Origin: Lachnospiraceae bacterium
GTDB taxonomy: Bacteria; Bacillota; Clostridia; Lachnospirales; Lachnospiraceae
NCBI GenBank assembly: GCA_024682115.1
Contig: JAIKZO010000058.1
Span: forward strand, 61,869-125,868
Direction: 5' to 3'
Length of the DNA stretch: 64,000 bases
The position numbers were made by a program, and so were the translations under genes. Below are positions 36,831 through 46,956 of this stretch, in pieces (position 1 is the stretch's first letter; every line of letters starts with the position of its first letter). The notes below the pieces were generated by a model that searched no databases, was not told where the DNA came from, and saw only the letters and a list, made by a program, of their open reading frames with translations.

Positions 36831-37624
36831 TCAAAAAGATATCCAGGAACATTTATATGTTCCTCATAGCCTTATTCTTATATGCGCCTATAATCACACT
36901 TATCGTATTAAGCTTTAACAGCAGCAAGACCAGAGCAAAATGGGGCGGTTTTACCACGAAATGGTATGTATCGCTCTTTAAGAACGATGCCATTATGAGC
37001 GCACTGTTCAACACGCTCCTTATCGCTCTCGTGGCTTCGTTGGTCTCAACGCTCATCGGGACCATAGCATGTATTTCGATCATGAACCTCAGAAAGAAGA
37101 CACGTTCACTTGTTATGGGTGTTACCAATATACCGATGCTCAATGCCGAGATAGTGACCGGGATTTCGCTGATGCTGCTTTTTATCAGCTTTAACTTCAG
37201 GTTCGGACTCGGTACGATCCTCCTTTCGCACATAACTTTCTGTATCCCGTACGTAATATTGAGTGTTATGCCGAGGATGGCTCAGTTAGATCCACATACC
37301 TATGAAGCGGCACTGGATCTGGGAGCGGGACCCGTTTACGGTTATATCAAGGTGGTCCTGCCCGAGATAATGCCCGGTATCACTGCGGGTTTCCTGATGG
37401 CCTTTACCATGAGTATTGATGACTTTATCATAACCCACTTTACCAAGGGGGCCGGCGTTGATACGCTTTCGACTAAGATATACACCGAAGTGAAGAAGGG
37501 CATAAAACCCGAAATGTATGCACTTTCCACTATCATTTTCCTTACGGTTTTGGTATTATTACTTTTAGTTAATTACAAGCCTGCGGACAGGAAAAAACCT
37601 GCAGGCAAAGAACAGAGTGCTTAG
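36827..37624 (+). CDS. potC: Spermidine/putrescine ABC permease PotC
   Basis: 265 residues with about six helices and the EAA loop EAALDLGAGPVYGYIKVVLPE. The segment MSIDDFIITHFTKGAGVDTLSTKIY is typical for PotC. The start overlaps potB (ATGA), with GGAGG just upstream. Confidence 0.94.
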   Translation: MIKKISRNIYMFLIALFLYAPIITLIVLSFNSSKTRAKWGGFTTKWYVSLFKNDAIMSALFNTLLIALVASLVSTLIGTIACISIMNLRKKTRSLVMGVTNIPMLNAEIVTGISLMLLFISFNFRFGLGTILLSHITFCIPYVILSVMPRMAQLDPHTYEAALDLGAGPVYGYIKVVLPEIMPGITAGFLMAFTMSIDDFIITHFTKGAGVDTLSTKIYTEVKKGIKPEMYALSTIIFLTVLVLLLLVNYKPADRKKPAGKEQSA

Positions 37625-37642
37625 ACTGTTCGGAGGAGGATT

Positions 37643-38701
37643 ATGAAAAGATATTTATGTGCTTTCGCGCTTGCCGTTCTATTAGCGGGAGTGTGTCTAA
37701 CCGGATGCGGGAAAAACGGATCTTCAAAAGGTGAGGTCGTAGTTTATAACTGGGGTGAATATATAGATCCCGATACGCTCTCAATGTTTGAGGAAGAGAC
37801 CGGCATCAAAGTCATTTATGATGAATTCGAGACCAATGAGACCATGTATCCGAAGGTTGAAGCGGGAGCGACCGTTTATGACGTTATATGCCCGTCTGAC
37901 TATACGATAAGAAAGATGATAGAGAACGATCTTCTGCAGGAGATCGATCTTGACCATATCCCGAATGCAAAAAACATCGGTGCCCAGTACTATAAGGAAG
38001 CAGAAGGCTTCGATCCGGGCAACAGATATGCGGTTCCTTATTGCTGGGGAACAGTAGGGATCTTATATAATAAGACAATGGTCGACGAAAAGGTCGACAG
38101 CTGGGAGATACTCTGGGATCCTAAATACAAGGATAATATCCTTATGCAGGATTCCGTGAGAGATGCGTTCATGGTTGCTTTGAAGACCAAAGGATATTCC
38201 ATGAACACCCTGGATCTCGATGAACTGACAGAAGCAAAGAATTATCTTCTCGAACAGAAACCTCTTGTACAGGCCTATGTGGTAGATCAGGTACGTGATA
38301 AGATGATCGGTAACGAAGCCGCCATCGGAGTCATCTATTCCGGTGAAGCCATATATACACAGCGTGAGAACCCGGATCTTGAATATGTGATCCCTAAAGA
38401 GGGTACAAATGTCTGGATCGATTCGTGGGTAATTCCCAAAAACGCCAAGAATCTCGAGAATGCCGAAAAATTCATCGATTTCATGTGCCGTCCCGACATT
38501 GCGCTCATGAATTTTGAATATATCACATATTCAACACCGAACGATGCTGCAAGAGAACTCATCGAGGACGAAGAGATAAAGAATTCGCCGATCGCTTTCC
38601 CGGATCTTTCACAGTATGATCATCTTGAGACTTATACATATCTCGGGCAGGAAGGTGATGAGCTTTATAATGAACTCTGGAAAGAAGTAAAATCAGAATA
38701 G
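37643..38701 (+). CDS. potD: Polyamine-binding lipoprotein PotD
   Basis: Extracellular substrate-binding protein. The signal peptide ends in lipobox LTGC (Cys at about residue 22), so it is lipid-anchored. The mature part starts VVVYNWGEYIDPDTLSMFEEETG, the classical PotD opening, and includes PYCWGTVGILYNK and EGTNVWIDSWVIPKNAKN. 352 residues. GGAGGA precedes ATG. Confidence 0.96.
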   Translation: MKRYLCAFALAVLLAGVCLTGCGKNGSSKGEVVVYNWGEYIDPDTLSMFEEETGIKVIYDEFETNETMYPKVEAGATVYDVICPSDYTIRKMIENDLLQEIDLDHIPNAKNIGAQYYKEAEGFDPGNRYAVPYCWGTVGILYNKTMVDEKVDSWEILWDPKYKDNILMQDSVRDAFMVALKTKGYSMNTLDLDELTEAKNYLLEQKPLVQAYVVDQVRDKMIGNEAAIGVIYSGEAIYTQRENPDLEYVIPKEGTNVWIDSWVIPKNAKNLENAEKFIDFMCRPDIALMNFEYITYSTPNDAARELIEDEEIKNSPIAFPDLSQYDHLETYTYLGQEGDELYNELWKEVKSE

Positions 38702-38715
38702 TTTTGGAGGATATC

Positions 38716-39780
38716 ATGGCCGGCAAAGATAAATATGTAGCTTATGTTTCTTCATATACTTCCGGAAATAACGCAAAACTCGGCATATCGATCTTTGATG
38801 TCGATGTTAAGAACGGAAGGATCGAAAAGAAAGATCAGGTTGAGATAACCAATTCTTCTTATATAACGATATCTCATGATCAGCAGCATCTTTATTCGAT
38901 CACCGATTTCGGCGTGGAATCATATCTTATCAAAGAAGACGGTTCACTCAAACTGATCAACAACGCTTCGATCAACGGAATGAGAGGATGCTATCTGTCT
39001 ACGGACTACGACGATAAGTACCTTTTTGTTGCCGGTTATCATGATGCAAAGCTTACCGTTCTCAAGCTCCAAAAGGACGGAGGTGTCGGTGAGATCACCG
39101 ATGAGATCTATCATAAAGGACTCGGATCTATTGCAGAGAGGAATTTCAGACCTCATATCAACTGTGTAAAGATGACGAGAGATAATAAATTCCTTCTTGC
39201 CGCAGATCTGGGAATGGACCATACCGTCGTTTACAGGCTTAACCATCAGACAGGCAAGCTCAGCCAGCTCGATATAATCCATTCCGAACAGGAATCGGCT
39301 CCGAGACACCTGAAATTCAGCAAAGACGGAAAATTCCTTTATATAGTTCATGAACTCAAAAATTATATCGATGTTTATGAGTATTCGGTAGATAAGAACG
39401 ATATCCCTTCTTTTGAAAAGATACAGACGATATCCACATTAAACGATTATCACGCTTCCGTAACTTCGGCATCGGCGATCAACTGGTCATTTGATTTTAA
39501 ATATATCGTCAGTTCCAATGCCGGTGATAATTCGGTAGTCGTATACTCGGTAGATAATAAGACAGGTCTTCTTACTAAGATCTTTTGTCTTCCCGTTTCG
39601 GGAGATTATCCCAAGGATGCGGCGCTCTTCCCAGACAATAAACACCTGGTTTCATTGAACCATGAATCCAATACGATGACATTCTTTACCGTGGATATGG
39701 AAAAAGGGACCATAGTGATGAACGGAAAAGAGATACCCATAGACAGACCGAATTGCATAATATTCCATAAATTACCCTGA
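38716..39780 (+). CDS. Lactonase-fold (7-bladed propeller) protein
   Basis: The track begins at TTG 38704, but TTTTGGAGG is the ribosome site for ATG 38716 (MAGKDKYVAYVSSYTSG, 354 aa). Repeating blade motifs (YITISHDQQHLYSITDFG, FRPHINCVKMTRDNKFLLAADLGMD, PRHLKFSKDGKFLYIVHEL) fit the 6-phosphogluconolactonase/YkgB-type beta-propeller. Cytoplasmic. Whether it hydrolyses 6-phosphogluconolactone or another lactone is open. It lies 14 bases after potD and may be carried on the pot transcript. Confidence 0.83.
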   Translation: MAGKDKYVAYVSSYTSGNNAKLGISIFDVDVKNGRIEKKDQVEITNSSYITISHDQQHLYSITDFGVESYLIKEDGSLKLINNASINGMRGCYLSTDYDDKYLFVAGYHDAKLTVLKLQKDGGVGEITDEIYHKGLGSIAERNFRPHINCVKMTRDNKFLLAADLGMDHTVVYRLNHQTGKLSQLDIIHSEQESAPRHLKFSKDGKFLYIVHELKNYIDVYEYSVDKNDIPSFEKIQTISTLNDYHASVTSASAINWSFDFKYIVSSNAGDNSVVVYSVDNKTGLLTKIFCLPVSGDYPKDAALFPDNKHLVSLNHESNTMTFFTVDMEKGTIVMNGKEIPIDRPNCIIFHKLP

Positions 39781-39787
39781 CTGAATC

Positions 39788-40825
39788 ATGCAGAAGAAGT
39801 TATACGAAAAGATCAAAGATTATTTCATAAACCTGGGTAAAAAACATCGCATTTTGCTCCCCATAGCGATATGCGGGCTATTTGTCACCATGTTTATCAC
39901 TCGTATAATCCTCTACTGTAAAAGGTCGGCCAAGAGATTTGCCTGTACGGTTTTTATCATCTGCTGTTTCTTCCTCGGAAGCAGTTTTGCTTTTCCCATA
40001 TTTAATCAAGGTAACGGATTCGTATCCACTGATCCGAAGGTTGAAGATATCGCTGCCGCAAATTCGAATCTGGATTTTGCATCCGAACATACTCAGGATG
40101 AAGTCGATGAAGATGAAGCGGATATGAACGTTGCCGTTAAAGATGAATCAGGTCAGCTGCTTGATGAAGATCTCGTTTATCTTGATGATATGCTTGAAAA
40201 TTTTGACAGCAGTGAGGGACCGGAAGAAGAGGAGCTTAACGAAGATCCCGATTTTTCCGCTGATGACTGGAAACTGATCCTGATAAATAAACAGCATCCG
40301 ATCCCCGAAGATTATGAATTTGTTCTTGGCGAACTTTCCGGAAGCATGAAATGCGATGAAAGGATCGTCAATGATCTTCTTTCTATGGTAAAAGCAGCCA
40401 AGGAAGAAGATATCAAGCTTGTGATATGTTCACCTTACAGGGATCTTGACAGGCAGAAAATGCTTTTCGAGCGTAAGATCAAAGCATATATGAAGAAGGG
40501 TTATTCCTACCTGGATGCATATAAGCTTTCTGCACAGGTTGTTACGGTACCCGGTTCTTCCGAGCATCAGGTCGGACTTGCCATTGATATAGTCACCGAT
40601 TCATATACTTATCTTGATGAGGGATTTGCCGACACGGATGCCGGGAAATGGCTTAAAGAACATTGCAAAGAATACGGCTTCATACTCAGATATCCCGAAG
40701 ATAAGGAATACATAACGGGTATCGAATTCGAACCCTGGCATTTCAGATATGTCGGACGTGCGGCTGCATCGGTAATAATGGAGGATGATATTTGTCTTGA
40801 AGAATTCTGGGAGAGATATCTTTAA
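39788..40825 (+). CDS. D-alanyl-D-alanine carboxypeptidase, VanY type
   Basis: 345 residues with hydrophobic segments at about 18-38 and 47-68, then an acidic linker (about 75-150) and an M15B peptidase domain from about 165. The zinc ligands appear in SSEHQVGLAIDIVTD (H, D) and EPWHFRYVG (H). It should trim the terminal D-Ala of peptidoglycan stems outside the cell. Its stop overlaps tgt (TAATG). Confidence 0.88.
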   Translation: MQKKLYEKIKDYFINLGKKHRILLPIAICGLFVTMFITRIILYCKRSAKRFACTVFIICCFFLGSSFAFPIFNQGNGFVSTDPKVEDIAAANSNLDFASEHTQDEVDEDEADMNVAVKDESGQLLDEDLVYLDDMLENFDSSEGPEEEELNEDPDFSADDWKLILINKQHPIPEDYEFVLGELSGSMKCDERIVNDLLSMVKAAKEEDIKLVICSPYRDLDRQKMLFERKIKAYMKKGYSYLDAYKLSAQVVTVPGSSEHQVGLAIDIVTDSYTYLDEGFADTDAGKWLKEHCKEYGFILRYPEDKEYITGIEFEPWHFRYVGRAAASVIMEDDICLEEFWERYL

Positions 40826-41955
40826 TGTTTAAGATACTGAAAAAAGAAGGAAATGCAAAAAGAGGAGAATTCTCAACTGTTCACGGGCGCATTCAGACGC
40901 CCGTTTTTATGAATGTCGGTACGGTTGCCGCAATTAAAGGAGCGGTTTCGTCTCTTGATCTTAAGGAGATAAAATGTCAGGTTGAACTGTGTAACACATA
41001 TCATCTCCATGTAAGACCTGGAGATGAGGTGATCCATGATCTTGGCGGTCTGCATTCTTTTATGAACTGGGACAGACCGATACTTACGGATTCAGGCGGG
41101 TTTCAGGTTTTTTCATTAGCTTCCCTAAGGAAGATAAAAGAAGAAGGAGTTACTTTCAATTCGCATATTGACGGAAGAAAGATATTTATGGGCCCCGAGG
41201 AGAGCATGCGTATCCAGTCAAACCTCGGATCCACGATAGCCATGGCGTTTGATGAATGTCCCTCGTCAAGAGCGGACAGGAGATATGTATATGATTCCGT
41301 TCAGCGTACGACAAGGTGGCTTGAAAGATGCAAGACTGAACTTGAGAGGCTGAACTCGCTTGAAAGGACAGTTAATAAAGACCAGCTTCTTTTCGGCATA
41401 AATCAGGGCGCTGTATTTGAGGACATCCGTATAGAACATGCCAAAAGGATATCGGAACTCGATCTTCCGGGATACGCGATAGGCGGACTTGCCGTCGGGG
41501 AAACACATGAGGAAATGTATGCAATCCTTGACTGCACTGTTCCAAATCTTCCCGCAGACAAGCCTGTTTATCTCATGGGCGTAGGAACTCCGGAAAACAT
41601 TCTGGAGGGCGTTGAAAGAGGCGTCGATTTTTTTGACTGTGTTTATCCGTCAAGAAACGGCCGCCACGGACATCTTTATACAAAACACGGCAAGATCAAT
41701 CTTTTTAACGCAAAATACGAAAGGGACGACCGTCCGGTAGAGGAAGGCTGTGACTGTCCTACCTGCAGGAATTTCAGCAGAGCTTATCTGAGACACCTTC
41801 TTAAGGCAAAAGAAATGCTCGGAATGAGATTATGCGTTCTTCATAATCTGTATTTTTATAATAATATGATGGAAGAGATAAGACTTGCCCTGGATGAGGG
41901 CAGATTTGCCTCGTATAAGGCCCAAATGCTTGATATGGCAAAGGAAGATGCTTGA
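40825..41955 (+). CDS. tgt: tRNA-guanine transglycosylase
   Basis: Exchanges G34 for preQ1 in tRNAs with GUN anticodons. Active-site Asp is in LTDSGGFQVFSL, the nucleophile in GVDFFDCVYPSRNGRHGHLYT, and the zinc site is CDCPTC…C…H near the end. 376 residues. The usual Clostridial partner queA is not here, but yajC follows downstream as in many bacteria. Confidence 0.97.
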   Translation: MFKILKKEGNAKRGEFSTVHGRIQTPVFMNVGTVAAIKGAVSSLDLKEIKCQVELCNTYHLHVRPGDEVIHDLGGLHSFMNWDRPILTDSGGFQVFSLASLRKIKEEGVTFNSHIDGRKIFMGPEESMRIQSNLGSTIAMAFDECPSSRADRRYVYDSVQRTTRWLERCKTELERLNSLERTVNKDQLLFGINQGAVFEDIRIEHAKRISELDLPGYAIGGLAVGETHEEMYAILDCTVPNLPADKPVYLMGVGTPENILEGVERGVDFFDCVYPSRNGRHGHLYTKHGKINLFNAKYERDDRPVEEGCDCPTCRNFSRAYLRHLLKAKEMLGMRLCVLHNLYFYNNMMEEIRLALDEGRFASYKAQMLDMAKEDA

Positions 41956-41957
41956 TT

Positions 41958-41985
41958 TTGACATGCATTTTGTGTATCATATCTT
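41958..41985 (+). promoter_or_regulatory. Promoter for yajC
   Basis: TTGACA (41958-41963), 16 bases, TATCTT (41980-41985). It begins 2 bases after the tgt stop and would give a leader of about 60 AT-rich bases. Confidence 0.6.
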
Positions 41986-42051
41986 TTAGTGCGTAATTAA
42001 ATGCTGATATGCAATAAAACTTATATTTATTAATGTTTGAAAGGATTTTTT

Positions 42052-42375
42052 ATGAACGGGATCTTATTGACTGAACAGGCAGCCGCACAGGGCGGCGGAG
42101 CTTCTTTATTACTTATGGTCGCCTGGATAGCGATCATCATCGGTTTCATGTATTTTTTCATGATCCGTCCTCAGAAGAAGGAACAGAAGAAACTGCAGGA
42201 GATGATCTCTTCCATGGAAGTGGGAGATTATGTTCTGACCACCAGCGGTTTTTACGGCAGTATCATTGATATTACGGATGATACTGTTATCGTTGAGTTC
42301 GGAAATAATAAAAACTGTCGTATTCCCATGCAGAAGAATTCCATTTCTCAGATCGAGAAGGCTTCAAAGGAATGA
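42052..42375 (+). CDS. yajC: Preprotein translocase subunit YajC
   Basis: Accessory subunit of SecDF-YajC. The track uses TTG 42037, but GAAAGGA is the ribosome site for ATG 42052 (107 aa). A single membrane helix at about 17-36 (LLMVAWIAIIIGFMYFFMI) is followed by RPQKKEQKKLQEMISSMEVGDYV and TTSGFYGSI, both diagnostic. It stands alone between its own promoter and a terminator; secD and secF are not in the window. Confidence 0.96.
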   Translation: MNGILLTEQAAAQGGGASLLLMVAWIAIIIGFMYFFMIRPQKKEQKKLQEMISSMEVGDYVLTTSGFYGSIIDITDDTVIVEFGNNKNCRIPMQKNSISQIEKASKE

Positions 42376-42407
42376 TCATCTGTATGTAATTCGTGTTGTT
42401 ATTCCAG

Positions 42408-42441
42408 CGAGTAGGGAGCGGTTACATCCCTACTCGATTTT
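42408..42441 (+). terminator. Terminator after yajC
   Basis: Perfect 10-bp stem CGAGTAGGGA / TCCCTACTCG with a 9-base loop, followed by ATTTTG. The T run is short but the stem is strong. Confidence 0.85.
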
Positions 42442-42476
42442 GAATTAAGAAGAATTTTGATTGATGGAGAAAAGAT

Positions 42477-43562
42477 ATGGACATGAAGATCGCCGTGATA
42501 AAAGGTGACGGGATAGGGCCCGAGATAGTTTCCGAGGCAATGAAAGTACTTGATAAGGTCTGCGCGGTATGTTCTCATTCGATCGAATACCGTGAAGTTC
42601 TTATGGGAGGTGCTTCCATAGATGCATTTGGTGTTCCTCTGACCGAAGAAACGATCGAAGCATGCAGGAACTCCGATGCCGTTCTTATGGGATCGATAGG
42701 CGGAGATACCAATACATCTCCCTGGTATAAGCTTGAACCTTCGAAAAGACCCGAGGCCGGTCTTCTTGGTATAAGAAAAGCCCTAAATCTGTTTGCCAAC
42801 CTCAGGCCTGCGTATCTTTATAAAGAGCTTTCCCAGGCTTGTCCCCTTAAGAAGGAGATAGCCGATAAAGGCTTTGACATGCTGATCATGAGGGAACTGA
42901 CAGGCGGTCTGTATTTCGGTGAAAGAAAGACCGTCACCGAAAACGGTATCAGAAAAGCCATAGATACTCTTACTTATACCGAAGAAGAGATAAGAAGGAT
43001 AGCGATCAAGGCTTTTGAGATCGCGAGAAAGAGAAGGGGAAGCGTGATATCAGTAGATAAGGCCAATGTACTTGATTCCTCAAGACTCTGGCGGGATGTC
43101 GTAAATTCCGTTTCGAAAGATTATCCGGATGTAAAGCTCTCACATATGCTCGTAGACAACTGCGCAATGCAGCTTGTAAAGGATCCTTCTCAATTTGATG
43201 TAGTCCTTACGGAGAATATGTTCGGAGATATTCTTTCCGATGAAGCATCCATGATCACAGGCTCTATCGGAATGCTTTCCTCCGCATCTTTGAATGACAC
43301 GAAATTCGGTCTTTATGAGCCTTCGCACGGATCAGCTCCCGATATAGCCGGTCAGAATATCGCCAATCCCATCGCTACGATATTGAGTGCTGCGATGATG
43401 CTCAGATATACCTTTGACCTTGATAAGGAAGCGGATCTTATCGAAAAAGCTGTTAGTGATGTTCTTTCCGAAGGTTTCAGGACATCAGACATATATACCG
43501 AAGGAACCAGGAAACTCAGTTGCTCGCAAATGGGCGAAGAGATCGCACGGAGGATCGGATAA
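42477..43562 (+). CDS. leuB: 3-isopropylmalate dehydrogenase
   Basis: Oxidative decarboxylation step in leucine synthesis. N-terminus [20 protein letters not shown], substrate region [11 protein letters not shown] and [14 protein letters not shown], and late [21 protein letters not shown] are all diagnostic. 361 residues. GGAG is 7 bases before ATG. leuA, leuC and leuD are absent nearby; instead it is coupled to ilvD (TAATG overlap), making a mixed branched-chain operon. Confidence 0.96.
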   Translation: MDMKIAVIKGDGIGPEIVSEAMKVLDKVCAVCSHSIEYREVLMGGASIDAFGVPLTEETIEACRNSDAVLMGSIGGDTNTSPWYKLEPSKRPEAGLLGIRKALNLFANLRPAYLYKELSQACPLKKEIADKGFDMLIMRELTGGLYFGERKTVTENGIRKAIDTLTYTEEEIRRIAIKAFEIARKRRGSVISVDKANVLDSSRLWRDVVNSVSKDYPDVKLSHMLVDNCAMQLVKDPSQFDVVLTENMFGDILSDEASMITGSIGMLSSASLNDTKFGLYEPSHGSAPDIAGQNIANPIATILSAAMMLRYTFDLDKEADLIEKAVSDVLSEGFRTSDIYTEGTRKLSCSQMGEEIARRIG

Positions 43563-45232
43563 TGAAAAGTGATGCTGTAAAATGCGGAATGCAACAGGCT
43601 CCTCACAGAAGTCTGTTCAATGCTCTCGGATTTACCGAGGAAGAAATGCAAAAACCCATGGTCGGGATAGTAAGCTCTTATAATGAGATAGTACCCGGTC
43701 ATATGAATCTTGATAAGATAGTTAATGCCGTTAAACTCGGTGTCGCAGAAGCCGGCGGTGTGCCGGTTGTATTTCCGGCAATAGCTGTGTGCGACGGAAT
43801 AGCCATGGGACATGTCGGAATGAAATATTCCCTTGTAACAAGGGACCTTATTGCGGATTCTACCGAGTGTATGGCCCTTGCCCATCAGTTTGATGCACTT
43901 GTTATGGTGCCGAACTGTGATAAGAATGTACCCGGACTTTTGATGGCTGCAGCCAGGATAAATGTTCCCACGGTATTCGTTTCGGGAGGCCCGATGCTTG
44001 CCGGTCATGTAAAGGGACAGAAAAGGTCGCTGTCTTCAATGTTTGAGGCAGTCGGATCGTATGCGGCAGGAACCATGTCCGAGGAAGACGTAAAAGAATT
44101 TGAACATAAAGTATGTCCTACATGCGGGTCATGTTCCGGTATGTATACAGCCAATTCCATGAACTGTCTTACTGAAGCTCTGGGCATGGGACTTCCGGGT
44201 AACGGAACGATCCCCGCGGTTTATTCCGACAGGATAAAACTTGCCAAGCATGCCGGTATGGCAGTTATGGATATGCTTAAAAAGAACATCAGACCGAGGG
44301 ATATCATGACCAAGGAAGCGGTTATTAACGCGCTTACTGTAGACATGGCACTTGGCTGCTCAACGAATTCAATGCTTCATCTCCCGGCCATCGCTCATGA
44401 GATAGGATTTGATTTCGATATCGCATATGCAAACGGTATTTCCGAAAAGACACCTAATCTTTGCCATCTTGCACCTGCCGGTCCCACATATATGGAAGAT
44501 CTTAACGAAGCCGGCGGCGTTTATGCTGTAATAGCCGAGCTGATCGAAAAAGGACTTATCGATACTTCGTGCATGACGGTTACGGGAAAGACGATAGGAG
44601 AGAATGCCCAAGGTGCCGTAAATCTTAATGAAGAAGTAATAAGACCGCTTTCAAATCCTTATTCGGAAACCGGCGGACTTGCCGTACTCAAGGGTAATCT
44701 TGCTCCTGACGGGTCCGTGGTAAAACGTTCGGCCGTTGTTCCCGAAATGATGGTTCACGAAGGACCTGCAAGGGTATTTGAATGTGAAGAAGATGCCATA
44801 GATGCGATAAAAGGCGGAAAGATCAATCCCGGAGATGTTGTCGTCATCAGATATGAAGGGCCTAAGGGTGGTCCGGGCATGAGAGAAATGCTCAATCCCA
44901 CTTCGGCTATTGCCGGAATGGGCCTCGGCTCAAGCGTAGCACTTATTACGGACGGAAGATTTTCCGGAGCTTCAAGAGGAGCTTCGATAGGCCACGTTTC
45001 TCCTGAAGCTGCTGTCGGAGGACCGATCGCACTTGTTAAAGAGGGTGACATCATTTCGATCGATATCCCGAACATGAAACTGGACGTTAAGGTATCCGAC
45101 GAAGAACTGAATGAAAGGAAAAAGAACTGGACACCAAAAGAACCCGCGGTTACGAGCGGATATCTTGCCAGATACAGAGAACTTGTCACGTCGGGTAACA
45201 GAGGAGCGATACTTGAGGTTCCCCGTAATTAA
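43562..45232 (+). CDS. ilvD: Dihydroxy-acid dehydratase
   Basis: Dehydrates 2,3-dihydroxy acids to the keto-acids of valine and isoleucine; Fe-S enzyme. The track start (43520) lies inside leuB; ATG 43562 gives [18 protein letters not shown] (556 aa). Cluster cysteines are seen in [17 protein letters not shown] and [34 protein letters not shown] is the C-terminal signature. Followed 35 bases later by ilvB. Confidence 0.97.
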   Translation: MKSDAVKCGMQQAPHRSLFNALGFTEEEMQKPMVGIVSSYNEIVPGHMNLDKIVNAVKLGVAEAGGVPVVFPAIAVCDGIAMGHVGMKYSLVTRDLIADSTECMALAHQFDALVMVPNCDKNVPGLLMAAARINVPTVFVSGGPMLAGHVKGQKRSLSSMFEAVGSYAAGTMSEEDVKEFEHKVCPTCGSCSGMYTANSMNCLTEALGMGLPGNGTIPAVYSDRIKLAKHAGMAVMDMLKKNIRPRDIMTKEAVINALTVDMALGCSTNSMLHLPAIAHEIGFDFDIAYANGISEKTPNLCHLAPAGPTYMEDLNEAGGVYAVIAELIEKGLIDTSCMTVTGKTIGENAQGAVNLNEEVIRPLSNPYSETGGLAVLKGNLAPDGSVVKRSAVVPEMMVHEGPARVFECEEDAIDAIKGGKINPGDVVVIRYEGPKGGPGMREMLNPTSAIAGMGLGSSVALITDGRFSGASRGASIGHVSPEAAVGGPIALVKEGDIISIDIPNMKLDVKVSDEELNERKKNWTPKEPAVTSGYLARYRELVTSGNRGAILEVPRN

Positions 45233-45267
45233 AAAGATCACGGATTTTTTATACAGAGGAGACAAAA

Positions 45268-46956
45268 ATGCTTATTAGCGGAGCTGATATCGTAATTGAA
45301 TGTTTAAAAGAACAGGGAGTAGATACCGTATTCGGTTATCCCGGCGGTACGATACTGAATGTTTACGATGCATTATATAAGTATAATGAAACACATAAAA
45401 AAGACGGAATAAGACATATCCTCACTTCTCATGAGCAGGGTGCTGCCCATGCCGCTGACGGATATGCCAGAGCCACCGGTCGTGTAGGCGTTTGTTTTGC
45501 AACTTCCGGACCCGGCGCCACGAATCTCGTAACGGGGATCGCTACTGCCTATATGGATTCCGTACCCATGGTTGCCATCACCTGTAACGTAAACCTTCCG
45601 CTTCTTGGAAAAGATACATTCCAGGAAGTTGATATCGCAGGCGTTACGATGCCCATAACCAAACACAGCATCATCGTTAAAGACATAAACGATCTTGCTC
45701 CCACGATAAGAAAAGCATTTAAGATCGCCACAAGCAAAAGGCCCGGACCTGTGCTCGTTGACATCACCAAGGATGTTACGGCGTCAATGTGCGAATATAA
45801 AAAAGAAAAACCGGAAGACAGTTTAAAAACCGGTTCTTATACTACGGCGGATATCGAGGTCGCTGTTAAACTCATGGAGAGTTCAAAGAAACCCTTCATC
45901 TATGTCGGCGGAGGCGCAGTTATTTCCGGCGCACATGAAGAAGTAAGAGAACTCGCCGAGAAACTTGACTGTCCCGTATGTGATACTCTTATGGGCAAGG
46001 GTGTTATGGATGCATATTCTCCCAGATATACCGGTATGATCGGTATGCACGGGACCAAAGCATCGAATTTCGGTGTTTCCGAATGTGATCTTCTTATTGC
46101 CCTCGGAGCCAGATTTTCCGACAGAGTTATCGGAAATGCCTCAAAATTCGCTACCGGAGCAAAGATCCTTCATATCGATATAGACGATGCTGAGATCGAT
46201 AAGAACATCAAGACGGATGCTTCGGTAGTCGGTGATCTTAAAGAAGTCCTAACAATTATCAATCAGAAGATCAAAAAGCATAAACATGAGACATGGATGA
46301 AGCATATATACGATCTTAACAGAAAATATCCTATGAGTTACGATAAGTCCGTGCTTTCATGTCCTTATCTTATAGAAGAACTTGATAAGCTTACCAAGGG
46401 ACAGGCTATAATCACGACGGATGTCGGCCAGCATCAGATGTGGGCCGCTCAGTATTATAAATATACGATGCCCAGGACTTTCATTTCATCAGGCGGTCTG
46501 GGCACCATGGGATACGGCCTCGGAGCCTGTATCGGAGCAAAGGTAGGAAAGCCCGATAAGGTTTGCGTTAATATTGCCGGTGACGGCTGCTTCAGGATGA
46601 ATATGAACGAGCTTGCTACTGCGAGCAGATATAATATACCCATCATTGAAGTTGTAATAAACAATCAGGTTTTGGGAATGGTAAGGCAGTGGCAGACCCT
46701 TTTCTACGGCAAGCGTTATTCCCAGACCGTGATAGAAGATAAAGTGGATTATTGTAAGGTTGCTGAGGGACTCGGCGTAAAAGCGTTCAGGGTAACAAAA
46801 CCCGAGGATGTGAAAAAAGCCCTCAAAAAAGCACTCAGCTTAAAGGAACCTGTCCTTATTGAATGTGTTATCGGCAAAGACGATAAGGTATTCCCCATGG
46901 TTCCTGCGGGAGCACCTATTTCTGAAGCTTTTGATGCTGCCGATATGAAAGACTGA
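45268..46956 (+). CDS. ilvB: Acetolactate synthase large subunit
   Basis: TPP enzyme condensing pyruvate to acetolactate, or pyruvate with 2-oxobutyrate. Conserved parts are FGYPGGTILNVYDAL, the activating Glu in SHEQGAAHAADGYARA, and the TPP-metal motif GDGCFRMNMNELATASRYN…NN. 562 residues. No small regulatory subunit (ilvN) follows; an L,D-transpeptidase gene is fused to the end by a TGATG overlap instead. AGAGGAGA precedes the start. Confidence 0.96.
   Translation: MLISGADIVIECLKEQGVDTVFGYPGGTILNVYDALYKYNETHKKDGIRHILTSHEQGAAHAADGYARATGRVGVCFATSGPGATNLVTGIATAYMDSVPMVAITCNVNLPLLGKDTFQEVDIAGVTMPITKHSIIVKDINDLAPTIRKAFKIATSKRPGPVLVDITKDVTASMCEYKKEKPEDSLKTGSYTTADIEVAVKLMESSKKPFIYVGGGAVISGAHEEVRELAEKLDCPVCDTLMGKGVMDAYSPRYTGMIGMHGTKASNFGVSECDLLIALGARFSDRVIGNASKFATGAKILHIDIDDAEIDKNIKTDASVVGDLKEVLTIINQKIKKHKHETWMKHIYDLNRKYPMSYDKSVLSCPYLIEELDKLTKGQAIITTDVGQHQMWAAQYYKYTMPRTFISSGGLGTMGYGLGACIGAKVGKPDKVCVNIAGDGCFRMNMNELATASRYNIPIIEVVINNQVLGMVRQWQTLFYGKRYSQTVIEDKVDYCKVAEGLGVKAFRVTKPEDVKKALKKALSLKEPVLIECVIGKDDKVFPMVPAGAPISEAFDAADMKD

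Noticed and set aside
40873-41055. Minus-strand ORF in tgt and many similar short ORFs in the track
   Set aside because: All are shadows of well-identified genes on the other strand or frame.
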